From: Deltaproteobacteria bacterium
GTDB taxonomy: Bacteria; Acidobacteriota; Thermoanaerobaculia; Multivoradales; JAHZIX01
NCBI GenBank assembly: GCA_022601195.1
Contig: JAHZIX010000001.1
Location: 124,001 to 188,000 of the forward strand
Reading direction: 5' to 3'
DNA: 64,000 bases
The notes below the pieces were generated by a model, which saw only the letters and a program-made list of their open reading frames with translations, was not told where the DNA came from and ran no database searches. Both the position numbers and the translations under genes were made by a program. This document shows, in pieces, positions 43,067 to 52,603 of this stretch; positions within the stretch are counted from its first letter, which is position 1; each line of letters starts with the position of its first letter.

Positions 43067-44152
43067 TCAGGCCTTCTTGGAGGGGGCATCCTCGGCCGGT
43101 GGATCTGCCTCAGAGCTGCCACCGACAAACCTGTCCGGGTCGCCAAGGAAGTCTTCAATGCACCCTTCGGAAGCGAAGATGTAGATCTTTTGATGGTGAA
43201 CCGCAAACAGGTCGGGCTGCGCCCGGGCCCCCGGCACCATGGGACACTCCTCGTTCTGAATGCCAAAACGTTGCGGATCGGAAAGAAAGCGCTCGCGGTT
43301 CTCTTCACTGACAAAGCGGTAAAGGTAGCCATCGGCCACCGCGGTGATGTCCTGCTCTCCCCTTTCCTCTTTCCCCTCGGTCAGCAGTACCGGGTCATAA
43401 CCCTGCAGAGCCCGACGAGGCCGAGATGCCGTGCGCTCAGCCGGCTCCTCTTCCTGCGACTCCTGGGCCGCCAGCCGCGCCTGGGTGCTCTCGAAGCGAC
43501 TCCCTGACGGTGCCCCAGCAGTCAGCACCGGATAGAACTGCAGGAAGACGTTGTCGTGGACCGCATGCTCCGCATGACATCCATAGCAGGAACCTGCCTG
43601 GAAGCTCTCAGCCCTCGGACGGCTGCCATCGGAAGCGGTGCCATTGCCGAAGTCGTAGTAAGCCCAGCCCTGAGGACTCCGACTAGAGTCCTTCACCGCC
43701 AGCTCCACAGCCACCACCTCCGAGGCGAATCGGCCTCTCTGCTGGGGGGCGATCCCTTCTCCAGGTCCACGCAGGACCAGAGCCAGCATGGTGCCTTCCC
43801 GAAACTCCCCCGTCCGCTGGAAGTGATCGTAGGAAGCAGGTTCCAGGAAGGTATTGTGAAATAGCTCGCGATTGCTGGTGCGCTCGGAGTAGCCAAGACC
43901 CACCGAGGTACCCACCAAGGGCCAGCGCTCGAATCCCGTCGGCAGGAGTAGGCTTCCCTGGTCGTCGTAGGCGGGCAGCTCGCCCTGAGATTGCTGCGCC
44001 ATAGGTTCTTGCCAAGAAACCTCAGCCGAGGATGAAGCAGGTTGGCTCAAGAGAGAGGGGGCCGGGAAAAGAGCCATGGGTAGGGCGATAGCGAGAACGA
44101 CGGCGCTGGTCAATAGAAGTCTGGACCAGGACACGGTGGGGTTTGCGGTCAT
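43067..44152 (-). CDS. Cytochrome P460-like protein fused to a YHS domain
   Basis: A 361-residue exported protein (hydrophobic N-terminal segment, about 10-35). The middle has the cytochrome P460 pattern: YDHFQRTGEFREGTMLALVL, WAYYDFGNG, and a single haem-binding CYGCH (189-193) in FQAGSCYGCHAEHAVHDNVF. A charged linker leads to a C-terminal YHS-type domain (LQGYDPVLL, DGYLYRFVSEENRERFLSDP), a fold known for metal binding. A second, similar segment (IYIFASEGCIEDFLGDPDRF) ends the protein. P460 proteins oxidise small nitrogen species in some bacteria; here the substrate is unknown. The gene is divergent from the LytS-like sensor gene. Confidence 0.8.
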   Translation of the reverse strand: MTANPTVSWSRLLLTSAVVLAIALPMALFPAPSLLSQPASSSAEVSWQEPMAQQSQGELPAYDDQGSLLLPTGFERWPLVGTSVGLGYSERTSNRELFHNTFLEPASYDHFQRTGEFREGTMLALVLRGPGEGIAPQQRGRFASEVVAVELAVKDSSRSPQGWAYYDFGNGTASDGSRPRAESFQAGSCYGCHAEHAVHDNVFLQFYPVLTAGAPSGSRFESTQARLAAQESQEEEPAERTASRPRRALQGYDPVLLTEGKEERGEQDITAVADGYLYRFVSEENRERFLSDPQRFGIQNEECPMVPGARAQPDLFAVHHQKIYIFASEGCIEDFLGDPDRFVGGSSEADPPAEDAPSKKA

Positions 44153-44473
44153 GTTCGATCTCCTTTGTTCCGAGCCTGGATCTTCCTCGTCTCCAGAATT
44201 ACCGACCCTCGAGACTGGAACGATCGGGCTCTCGATGACAGATCCAGGATGCCCTCAAGGCTCAGCCCGAGGCAAGCTCTTTGCTGCCACCGGTCTGCCA
44301 ATGCAGCGAGAGGACCTATGGCCGCCGTCAATGGGTGGCTGGTCCGAAGGTAGCTCCGCCCCGTCTCGAACCTTTCCTTGCCAACCACTCCCTGCGCCCA
44401 GACCACCACTGACAGCGTTCTCCCTCACCGCCGCTCCTTTCTAGCCTTTGTTCGTGGGAAACTCACCACGGCG
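44153..44473. other. Divergent intergenic region of 321 bp
   Basis: Between the P460-YHS gene and the LytS-like gene. No gene, repeat or convincing promoter was recognised. A TTG-started extension of the sensor gene into this region is possible but less likely. Confidence 0.4.
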
Positions 44474-45688
44474 ATGAGCATTTCAGCCCCCTCCCAGCCT
44501 CGAGCTCCGTTCCAGCCCAAAACGGCGCCGGAGCAGAAATCCCTTCGATGGACCCTTCCCGTGGCTTTCGGCGTCACCGTTACCGTGGCGGCGGTATTCT
44601 CTAGCCAGACCTACCTGGAGATGATCGATCACGGCCACGATTGGTGGCGATTGTTTCTCTGGCAGCTGGGCAGTTGGTGGTTCTGGGCCTTGGTGGCCTC
44701 AGCGGTGATGAAATCCGGCGGGCGTCTTCTACGCCCCGAGGAGCGCCCCAGACTGTGGCCCTTGAGAGAGACCCTCAAAGGAGTGGCCCTCACCGCCCTT
44801 CACATTCCCGTCGTGGCGGTGGTCTTCTTCGCTCTCCAACCCTTTGAGCCGGTCGCCACCTACCCTCTTGCCACTTCGATGCTGCGGGCCTACATCACCT
44901 GGTCCCGCATCGACCCGTTGATCTACTTCATGCTCCTGGTGGTGGGCTACGGTCTGGCGGCCTATCGTGAGGCGCGGGAAGCCGAACTGCGAGAGTCCCA
45001 ACTGCAAACCGCTCTCGCCGAGGCGGAGTTGGAAGCTCTCCGGCTGCAGATCCAGCCCCACTTCCTGTTCAATACCCTCAACTCCATCGCTGCCCTGGTG
45101 CGGCGCCAGAGCAACGACCGAGCCTTGGAGATGATTCTCGGCTTGAGCGAGCTGCTACGCACCGCCTTGCAAGGGTCTTCGCGGCAGACCGTACCCCTCA
45201 GCGAGGAGCTTCGTCTGGTGGAACGTTACCTGGACATCCAGAAGGCCCGTTTCTCCGATCGCCTGCAGGTCCTCTGGCAGATCGAGGAGGACGCCAAGAG
45301 CTTTCCGGTGCCGGTGTTCATTCTCCAACCGTTGGTCGAAAATGCCATTCTTCACGGTCTGGCCAAGAGCAAGGACCCCGGCAGCCTGACCTTGAGCGCT
45401 CGTCGTCATGGCGAGTTCCTCACCCTGCGCATCGAGGACGATGGCGAGGGCCTACCCACCGGCTTTGATTTGGACTCGACCTCGGGGGTGGGACTACAGA
45501 ATATTCGCGCCCGCTTGGATCAGCTCTACGGCCCCGTGAGTCAGAAGCAAGAGAACCCCCAGGAGACCCAACCGAAACAGCTCTCCTCCTGGCTGACTCT
45601 GCACCGCCGCCCCGAGGGGGGAACGGTGGCCCAGATCTTCCTGCCTGGGCAGCCTCCTTCGGCCCTGGCCGCCAAGGAAGTTCCATGA
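44474..45688 (+). CDS. LytS-type membrane sensor histidine kinase
   Basis: A 404-residue kinase. About four membrane helices lie in residues 27-162 (LPVAFGVTVTVAAVF, FLWQLGSWWFWALVASA, VALTALHIPVVAVVFFAL, DPLIYFMLLVVGYGLAA). A coiled coil follows, then the LytS-family phosphoacceptor segment LQIQPHFLFNTLN (His about 196) and an ATPase domain with LQPLVENAILHG and DDGEG, GVGLQNIRARL. The ATG at 44474 is proposed; a TTG start 32 codons upstream has no support. It overlaps the LytTR regulator by ATGA. The input signal is unknown. Confidence 0.92.
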   Translation: MSISAPSQPRAPFQPKTAPEQKSLRWTLPVAFGVTVTVAAVFSSQTYLEMIDHGHDWWRLFLWQLGSWWFWALVASAVMKSGGRLLRPEERPRLWPLRETLKGVALTALHIPVVAVVFFALQPFEPVATYPLATSMLRAYITWSRIDPLIYFMLLVVGYGLAAYREAREAELRESQLQTALAEAELEALRLQIQPHFLFNTLNSIAALVRRQSNDRALEMILGLSELLRTALQGSSRQTVPLSEELRLVERYLDIQKARFSDRLQVLWQIEEDAKSFPVPVFILQPLVENAILHGLAKSKDPGSLTLSARRHGEFLTLRIEDDGEGLPTGFDLDSTSGVGLQNIRARLDQLYGPVSQKQENPQETQPKQLSSWLTLHRRPEGGTVAQIFLPGQPPSALAAKEVP

Positions 45689-46518
45689 CCTCCTACCGGG
45701 TTCTCCTAGCGGACGACGAGCCCCTCGCCCGGGAGCTACTGTTCGATCTCCTCAGCCAGGACCCGGAGGTCGAGGTGGTCGCCCAATGCGGGGATGGCGC
45801 CTCGGCCCTGCGGGTCCTCCGGGAAGCTCGCCCGGACATCGCTTTCCTGGACGTGGAGATGCCCGAGGGCGGCGGCCTCGAGGTGGCCAAGAGCCTGAAG
45901 CCGACGGAAATGCCCGCCCTCGTCTTCGTCACCGCCTACGGCCACTACGCCACCGACGCCTTCGAGGTCGAGGCTCTCGACTACGTGGTCAAGCCCTTCT
46001 CCGATGAGCGTCTCTTCGCTGCCCTGGCCCGTGCCAAGAAACGCATTCGCCACCAGAAGTTGGGCGATCTCGCCCGCCAGATCGCCACCCTCAGCGCTCC
46101 CCTGAACACTCCAATGCAGGAAGCTTCCAGAGCTCCCTTCCCCACCTCTCCCAAGGCCACCGCTCCGTCTTCGAGAGGTTTTCTGGAACGGATTCCGGTC
46201 GGCACCCGAGGGCGTCAGAGATTCATCGCCACCGAAGACATCCTGTGGATCGAGAGCGACGATTACTTGGCGCGAATTCACATCCAGGGCAGCAGCCGCC
46301 TGGTGCGTTTATCCCTCACCTGGTTCGAGCAACACCTCGACCCGAGACGCTTCGTGAGAACCCACCGCAAGGCGATCGTCAACCTTTCCGCAGTCACCGC
46401 CCTGGAAACCCGATTCAAAGGCAAGAAAGTCCTGGAGCTTTCCGACGGCAGCCACATCCCCATCAGTCGGTCCCGGCGCCGAGCCGTGGAAGAAGCCCTC
46501 CTACCCGCCTCCCGATGA
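45685..46518 (+). CDS. LytTR-family response regulator
   Basis: A 277-residue regulator. The receiver domain (about 1-125) has the acidic pair DD (10-11), the phosphorylated Asp in AFLDVEMPEG (about 56) and Lys in YVVKPFSD. A linker rich in Pro and Ala leads to a LytTR DNA-binding domain (about 175-275) with WIESDDYLARIHI, FVRTHRKAIVNL and ISRSRRRAVEEAL. Together with the preceding sensor it forms a complete two-component system. LytTR regulators bind tandem direct repeats upstream of their targets; candidates nearby are the P460 and RHS genes, but no clear site was identified. Confidence 0.94.
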   Translation: MTSYRVLLADDEPLARELLFDLLSQDPEVEVVAQCGDGASALRVLREARPDIAFLDVEMPEGGGLEVAKSLKPTEMPALVFVTAYGHYATDAFEVEALDYVVKPFSDERLFAALARAKKRIRHQKLGDLARQIATLSAPLNTPMQEASRAPFPTSPKATAPSSRGFLERIPVGTRGRQRFIATEDILWIESDDYLARIHIQGSSRLVRLSLTWFEQHLDPRRFVRTHRKAIVNLSAVTALETRFKGKKVLELSDGSHIPISRSRRRAVEEALLPASR

Positions 46519-47009
46519 TCTAGACGTTTCCCTGTCCTCATCTGTTGTAGGCCTCATCCTGCCCCAAGCGGTTCACGGGAAGGACACACCACCCTTTCCT
46601 TCCTAGGTCCCTAAGCCAACTCGAGAAGACTCTCTCCTCATCGCAGCGATCCTCTCTTCCCAGGACCTTCGCCAGACTGAATAGATCCAAGATTCGCTCG
46701 GCCTGATGGACCCGTTCCGAAGGTCGGGCTCATCTTGGAACCGAAAGACCATGCTGCCTGCGGCGAGCCTCATCTAGAACCTCGTAGCTAGGGATGCTCC
46801 CTGCCGGCTGGCAATCCGATTCTTCAAGAGTGATCTATTCCAGTGGAGGTTCCATGAGCTCACCCCTCGACTTTCCAAGGCGTTCCTTTCAGTTAGTTAG
46901 AAAACTACATCATTCCCCTCCAACCGGACCTCGACCGGTTGGCCACAGGCCCAAACCCAGAGCCCAGACCTGGCGGCTCTTCGTTCCACAAGTCCAGGAG
47001 CCTTTCCCC
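46519..47009. other. Intergenic region of about 490 bp before the RHS gene
   Basis: The RHS reading frame extends upstream to 46794, but no ribosome-binding site or signal peptide supports a start there. No other gene, repeat or terminator was recognised. Confidence 0.4.
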
Positions 47010-50000
47010 ATGAAGCCCGACAGCTACGACCAACCCCCAAGCTCCTCCGCGTCTCGATCTTGCTGTTTTTCCACTCTGGCGACTCTCCTGCTGGCGGCGT
47101 TCTTTTCTCTCCCTCTGGGGGCCATCCACCCAAATCATCCCCTGGATATCGATCCGGAAAAGGCCGCCCAGGGATTCACGGAAGGAATCGACAACATCGA
47201 CCTCTATTCGGGAGCCTTGTCCCTGAACCTTCCCATCGGCCCTTTCCAGCTCAACTACAGCTCCAACGTCTGGCGCTACAAGCGAGACAATGTGGATGAA
47301 ATCGAAGCCTTCCCGAACCGCCTGAACAACGCCGGCCTGGGCTTTCACCTGGGCTGGGGGGAAGTGCTGAGCCCTTTCCATAACCTCAATCAAACCGGGA
47401 AGTGGCTCTATGTGGACAAGAGCGGCGGTGAGCACGTGTTCTACCCCAATCTCCACAAAGGCGAGCCCGTCGACTCAGGAGTTCTCTACTCCCGGGACAA
47501 CGGCTATCTCCGGTTGCGCATTCAAGACGACGGCACCGGTAACCATTTGTGGGCGGAGATCGAGTCTCCCAACGGTTCCACCCAGCGCTTCGAATGCGTT
47601 GCCTCTCCCGGCCAGGGCTGTGGTCTGGAGTCCGTGTACCGCCTGCGCAAGGGATGGAGCCCCTTCACGACTCGCCAGGACCCGGACTTCGAGGTCGACT
47701 ACGACGATTTTAACGACGACGGGAACCCCGAGCTCTGGACCATGACCAATCGCTATGGATTGACTCACAAGATCTACCTGGATGGCAGCGGCCCATGGGT
47801 GATCCTGCGGGTCACCAAGGTCGAGATCCAGACCTTCGGTGCCGCACCGGCCACCTTCGACTTCACCTACCAGACCAAGAACATTGCTCGGAGCTGCAAG
47901 GACGGCTCCGGGGGAACCGGTCCGACCCTTTCCGTGCCCCTTCTGACTCGCATCGACCTACCGGACGGCACTAGCTACCACATGACTATCGGTGGGGCGG
48001 CGACTCCGACCTACCACACCACTTGCGAGAACGGCATCGATGACCTCCCTGGGGTCCTCTGGGGCCTCTTTCTACCGACCGGAGGGGGCCTCGCTTGGGA
48101 ATGGCAGGAGAATGAATTTCCTCCCGGCGAAAACCACTTGGAATTCAACACCTCTGCCGGCGTCAGCGCTCGCCTCCTATCCGATGCCGACCTCAACATC
48201 CTCGGTAGGTGGACCTACAAGAGCACCGGTATCCCCCGGGGAGAACCCAACAATGCTCCCGAGAACGACCCTCAGATGATCACTGAAGTGGTCTACCCCA
48301 CCGGGGATTGCTCCAAGCATTTCTTCAACGCCCGCTACTGGACGACTCCCAGCCAACAACGGGGCTGGGAATTGGGCCTTCCCTTCGTCTACACGGAGCA
48401 GAACGACGGCAAATTCCTATCGACCCAGCTGTGGGACTCCAATAACGGCAACGGTGGCTGCAACACCACCACGGGCACGAAAATCCGCTCCACCTACTTG
48501 CGCTTTCGCCGGGATGCTCCTCCAGGGCAAGCTCCCGGCGCCAATGGAGTCACCTTCGCCGATTTTTACAACACCAATCGGCAGGTGGAAGCCAGCCGCA
48601 CGATTTTTCATCTCGACACTCGGGATGCCGCCGGCGACGAACGCTACATCGATACGGAAGACAGCGAGTTCGATGGCCTCGGCCACTTTCGCCGTAAGGT
48701 CAGAACCGGCAATTTTCGAGACGATTCCACCACCGACGAACGGCGGGAGACCTTCACCGGCTTCAACCGTACATCGGGTACTTACCCCGGGACCTACGTG
48801 CCGGTGGCGGAAGACGTTCCTTGGATTCTCGACCTCTTCGACCACAACTTTGCCCTGGAGCCGGATTCCCATGGGGTACAAAACTCGAAGGTCGAGTCGA
48901 GCTTCGAAGAGGCCACCGGTTTCCTCACTTGCACTCGACTCCTCGCCAACGGCAGCACCCGTGGCCCGACGGATCTGCTCACCGTTCACTCGCGCGACTC
49001 TCTCGGCAATCTGACCGACGTCAAGCAGTATGGCGGCGACCTCTACCCGGGGCACAGCACCCCTTTGCCAACCACCGGTGGAGAGTGTGGAGACCTGCCG
49101 GCGCAGCCCAACTATTGGGTGACCTATGGCTACGACCCTCTCTCCGGAGCTCATATAAGCACTCGTCCCCGTACAGCCACTGGAGGAAATGCCTCCTTTC
49201 TCACCCATGACGTAGACGTGCAGCCGGAGACCGGCTTCGTCCTACGCCAGCGGGACACCACGGGCTTCGAAGTGAGCTTTGACTACGACTCCTCCGGGCG
49301 ATTGAAGTCTGCCACCCCTGACCAAGGGGCTCAGCTGCTCTATACCTACGCCCCAAGAACCTCCACCGAACCCATGACCATCACCATTCGCCTGGTAGCC
49401 CCGGGGACCCAGCAGGCACTCACGGAGCGAAAGATTCTCTTCGACGACGTGGGCCGCCCCTTCAAAGAGCGACACCGCATGCCCGGCTTCAACGTGTGGA
49501 CAGAGCAGGAAACGGTTCGCAACGCCCGTGGCTGGGTGACTTCGGTCTCCGAATGGGGAAACCTGAACCGCAAGACTCAGTACCTCAACTTCGATGCTTT
49601 GGGACGCCCGAAGGTGATTCGCCCACCGGACGGGGCTGCTCATGACATCAAGTTCTCTCGCCTCGGCTCGCGCCAGCAGATTCGACAGGTCAAGCGGGCT
49701 CTCTCAGGAGGGGAAACCTACGTCAACAAGATCTTCAGAACCGACAGCTACGGCCGACTCTTCCAGGTGGAAGAACCTTCCGGCGAAGGGGGCAGCCTGA
49801 CTACCAGCACCTACCGCTACGACGTGGCCGGACGACTCACGGAAGCCCACACCGAAGCGGCCACCCTGGTCAATCGCAAGGGTCTGACAGAATCACCCGC
49901 CGCTCCTTCCCAGACCCGGAGCTTCCAGTACGACAGACGGGGCTTTCTCCTTTCGGAGACTCATCCGGAAAAGGGGCTCAATGGCAACGGTTCGGTGAGC

Positions 50001-52262
50001 TATCGAGACTATGACGCCGCCGGGTTGCCTCATGGGATGATCGATGGTCCCCACAACCTCTCCTTCACCTATGACTTCATGGGTCGCCCTTTGGAAACCC
50101 GAGACCGGAATCACAGCGCTCGACTCGTCACCAAGCTGACCTGGGACGCCGGAGGTGCCCCGGGCGCTGGCAAACTCCGCCACGCGGATCAATACAACGA
50201 TGTCGATCTGGCCTGGAACCCGGAAGGCGAAGAACGGGTGAGAATCCGTCAAACCTTCATCTATGGCGGGTTGTGGGGAGCCATCTCCAGAAAAGAGACC
50301 CGCGTCTCCTGGAGCGCTGACGACGTTCGATTCAAGCAACGCTTCACCTACGATGATCTCGGTGGCGTCGAGCAAATGACCTATCCCTACTGCAGCATTC
50401 CTTCCAACTGCGCCAGCAGTGAGGTGGGTTCTAGCCGAAAGATCGTCTACAGCCGTGAGAAAGGTTTGTTGACCGCCGTGGACCAAGTAGCGGGCGCCGG
50501 CCTCATTCCTTGGGCGGGCCCCATCACCTATCACACCAGTGGCTTGCGCAACCGGCTTCCCCACGCCAATGGAGTGATCGATCAGATGGATGCGGACGAC
50601 CATTTCACCCGCCGTCCCAAGAGGATCTACACCAACGGGATTACGCCAGGGTTTGACAGCGGCATCCTTTCCTACGATGGTGCCGGCAGCCTCAAAGAGG
50701 CCGCGCGGGAGGTCACTCCTGGCAACATCCTGAAGGACCGTTTCTTCTATGACCAGGTAGGACGGTTAACGGAAGCGTCCTATATGGACGGCTCCTTCGG
50801 ACCGACCCACACCTACGATGCCTTTGGGAATCTCCAGTCGGTGGAAGGTTTGAGTGGAGGCATGGTCGATACACCTACTAATTCGAACACCAACCGGCTG
50901 CAAGGGGGAATTTACGACGGCGCCGGAAACCTGCTCTCTTCTCCGGCGATCCCTTGGCAATTCACCTACAACACCAACAACCGGCTCACCAGTCAAGCAG
51001 GTCGGCACTACCTCTACGATGCATTCGGGGAAAGAACCATCACTGTCTCCCAGATCCCTGAAGAGGCGGCGACCTTTCATCTTCGAGACCTCGAAAACCG
51101 ATTGGTGAGCCAGGTGGTGATGAATGAGGGAACGTGGAGCCGCCGCCGAGACTTCATCTTCGCCGATGGCACTCTCCTTGCCAGCAGCGACGCAACGAAC
51201 GGCAGTCGTCACTACCACCGCGACCACCTAGGGAGCACCAGGTTGGTGACGGGTCCGGGCGGATCCGTCCAAAACGAGCTCTTTTACATGCCCTACGGTG
51301 GGGAAAACCAGCCACCATCGGAAGATTCTCGCTTCACCGGCCATGAACGAGACGGCTCCACCGGCTCCGATTACATGCACGCCCGCCACTACTCGAGCAC
51401 CATCGGCCGATTCCTCAGCGTCGATCCGGTACAGGGGCAGTCGCAACAACCTCAGAGTTGGAACCGCTATGCCTATGTGCAGGGTAACCCCCTCAGCCTC
51501 ACCGACCCCACCGGCCGCTTACCCGCCTGCCCGGTAGGAACCTCCAGAGATGATCGCGGGGGAGGAAAATGTCTAGCCGTGGCGGAGGGTCCTCAGGTTT
51601 GGGTCTACGCCCGGCATCCCGATGGACCCAACCGCCGTCGCCGCGGCGGGGGCTTGGGAGGAGTCATTCGAAATTGCCGCAGCGCTGCCTGCATCACGGG
51701 CACCGACAGAGGCAACGGACCCACCGGAGAAGGGCCAGGGGGAGGAGACAGTCCGGGAGGCGGGCGTACGAACCCGGGACCAGGCCCTCAAGAGAAACCG
51801 AATCCTCCTGAGCGCAAACCGGATGGGCAACTGGAGTGCGCGGGCCAGGCGAACCAAGTCATCTGCGAGCTCGCCAACGACAACTCGGACAACCCCTACA
51901 ACGAGAAATGGAATCAAAGGTGGGCTGCGTTTGGTTTGGCTTCGGTGGTCGGAGGAATCGCGGCTCTCTTCGCCGAGGGTGTCGTTTTGGGATTGGGTGC
52001 CAAAACCCTTGGATACCAGGCGATCGTCGCGGAACTCGGAGGAATCGCCAATGTTGCGAATTGGCAGGTGGTGATGCAGGCCGGCATCAACACAGCCATG
52101 GTCATTCGGGGAACGGTCGGTGCTTTGCCTGCAGTGCTTCCCGGCGGAGCCATCACCTTCACGGAAAGCCTAGGCCTGGCCATCGGAGTCGCCGGCGGGG
52201 GCTCCCTCTATGCCCACGCCGACAATGCCTTCACCTGGGCAGCCGGTGAGCTCGGGTTCTAA
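47010..52262 (+). CDS. Giant secreted RHS/YD-repeat protein with variable C-terminus
   Basis: A 1750-residue protein. The ATG follows AGGAG by 9 nt and begins a hydrophobic export segment (about 17-36). The N-terminal 700 residues include a beta-rich RHS start (NIDLYSGALSLNLPIGPFQL). From about 750 on, YD repeats (YDSSGRLKS, YDVAGRLTEA, YDAFGNLQSV) form the shell that encapsulates the C-terminus. The RHS core ends with YHRDHLGSTRLVT and RFLSVDPVQGQSQ...LTDPTG (Asp about 1499). The last 250 residues are different: a Gly/Pro-rich linker followed by two strongly hydrophobic, Gly/Ala-rich segments. In RHS toxins this position holds the toxin. No immunity gene is obvious downstream. A terminator follows. 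Confidence 0.93.
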   Translation: MKPDSYDQPPSSSASRSCCFSTLATLLLAAFFSLPLGAIHPNHPLDIDPEKAAQGFTEGIDNIDLYSGALSLNLPIGPFQLNYSSNVWRYKRDNVDEIEAFPNRLNNAGLGFHLGWGEVLSPFHNLNQTGKWLYVDKSGGEHVFYPNLHKGEPVDSGVLYSRDNGYLRLRIQDDGTGNHLWAEIESPNGSTQRFECVASPGQGCGLESVYRLRKGWSPFTTRQDPDFEVDYDDFNDDGNPELWTMTNRYGLTHKIYLDGSGPWVILRVTKVEIQTFGAAPATFDFTYQTKNIARSCKDGSGGTGPTLSVPLLTRIDLPDGTSYHMTIGGAATPTYHTTCENGIDDLPGVLWGLFLPTGGGLAWEWQENEFPPGENHLEFNTSAGVSARLLSDADLNILGRWTYKSTGIPRGEPNNAPENDPQMITEVVYPTGDCSKHFFNARYWTTPSQQRGWELGLPFVYTEQNDGKFLSTQLWDSNNGNGGCNTTTGTKIRSTYLRFRRDAPPGQAPGANGVTFADFYNTNRQVEASRTIFHLDTRDAAGDERYIDTEDSEFDGLGHFRRKVRTGNFRDDSTTDERRETFTGFNRTSGTYPGTYVPVAEDVPWILDLFDHNFALEPDSHGVQNSKVESSFEEATGFLTCTRLLANGSTRGPTDLLTVHSRDSLGNLTDVKQYGGDLYPGHSTPLPTTGGECGDLPAQPNYWVTYGYDPLSGAHISTRPRTATGGNASFLTHDVDVQPETGFVLRQRDTTGFEVSFDYDSSGRLKSATPDQGAQLLYTYAPRTSTEPMTITIRLVAPGTQQALTERKILFDDVGRPFKERHRMPGFNVWTEQETVRNARGWVTSVSEWGNLNRKTQYLNFDALGRPKVIRPPDGAAHDIKFSRLGSRQQIRQVKRALSGGETYVNKIFRTDSYGRLFQVEEPSGEGGSLTTSTYRYDVAGRLTEAHTEAATLVNRKGLTESPAAPSQTRSFQYDRRGFLLSETHPEKGLNGNGSVSYRDYDAAGLPHGMIDGPHNLSFTYDFMGRPLETRDRNHSARLVTKLTWDAGGAPGAGKLRHADQYNDVDLAWNPEGEERVRIRQTFIYGGLWGAISRKETRVSWSADDVRFKQRFTYDDLGGVEQMTYPYCSIPSNCASSEVGSSRKIVYSREKGLLTAVDQVAGAGLIPWAGPITYHTSGLRNRLPHANGVIDQMDADDHFTRRPKRIYTNGITPGFDSGILSYDGAGSLKEAAREVTPGNILKDRFFYDQVGRLTEASYMDGSFGPTHTYDAFGNLQSVEGLSGGMVDTPTNSNTNRLQGGIYDGAGNLLSSPAIPWQFTYNTNNRLTSQAGRHYLYDAFGERTITVSQIPEEAATFHLRDLENRLVSQVVMNEGTWSRRRDFIFADGTLLASSDATNGSRHYHRDHLGSTRLVTGPGGSVQNELFYMPYGGENQPPSEDSRFTGHERDGSTGSDYMHARHYSSTIGRFLSVDPVQGQSQQPQSWNRYAYVQGNPLSLTDPTGRLPACPVGTSRDDRGGGKCLAVAEGPQVWVYARHPDGPNRRRRGGGLGGVIRNCRSAACITGTDRGNGPTGEGPGGGDSPGGGRTNPGPGPQEKPNPPERKPDGQLECAGQANQVICELANDNSDNPYNEKWNQRWAAFGLASVVGGIAALFAEGVVLGLGAKTLGYQAIVAELGGIANVANWQVVMQAGINTAMVIRGTVGALPAVLPGGAITFTESLGLAIGVAGGGSLYAHADNAFTWAAGELGF

Positions 52263-52603
52263 CTAGTCCTGGTTGGGGGTGGGAGGGGCGCTGGCGTCCC
52301 TCCCACCCTCGGTTATTCCTGGAAAGATCCCAGCCGAATCGAAGCCAGAGCCGTGATCAGGGCCGTGATCACGGCCGCGATCCAAGACTGCCCACCGCCT
52401 CTGCCGCCCAAAGCCTTCTAACTCAATGCGGAAATAGCCAAGAATCACCGTAGTTGAGCTTGTAACGTTTTTCTGTTTCGGTCACTCTACTCATAGAAGC
52501 TTCCAGTATTCAACTGGCTGGCATGCCGCTCGGTGGGCATGCTCGCGGTGCTCCCTCCTTTCGAGGTTGGGGGGTGCCGTGGTGGCTTACATGGAGGAAC
52601 CCG
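52263..52603. other. Intergenic region between RHS and cytochrome genes
   Basis: Contains the hairpin and, around 52351-52382, three imperfect 12-bp units of GCCGTGATCA. No immunity-type gene for the RHS protein was found here. Confidence 0.45.
52277..52312 (+). terminator. Terminator-like hairpin after the RHS gene
   Basis: A perfect 11-bp stem (GGGTGGGAGGG at 52277-52287 with 52298-52308), extended by a G-T and a C-G pair, lies 15 nt after the stop. The T-run that follows is weak. Confidence 0.65.

Noticed and set aside
46794-47009. An N-terminal extension of the RHS protein
   Set aside because: The extension would bury the export segment; the ATG at 47010 has a good ribosome-binding site and places the hydrophobic segment near the N-terminus.
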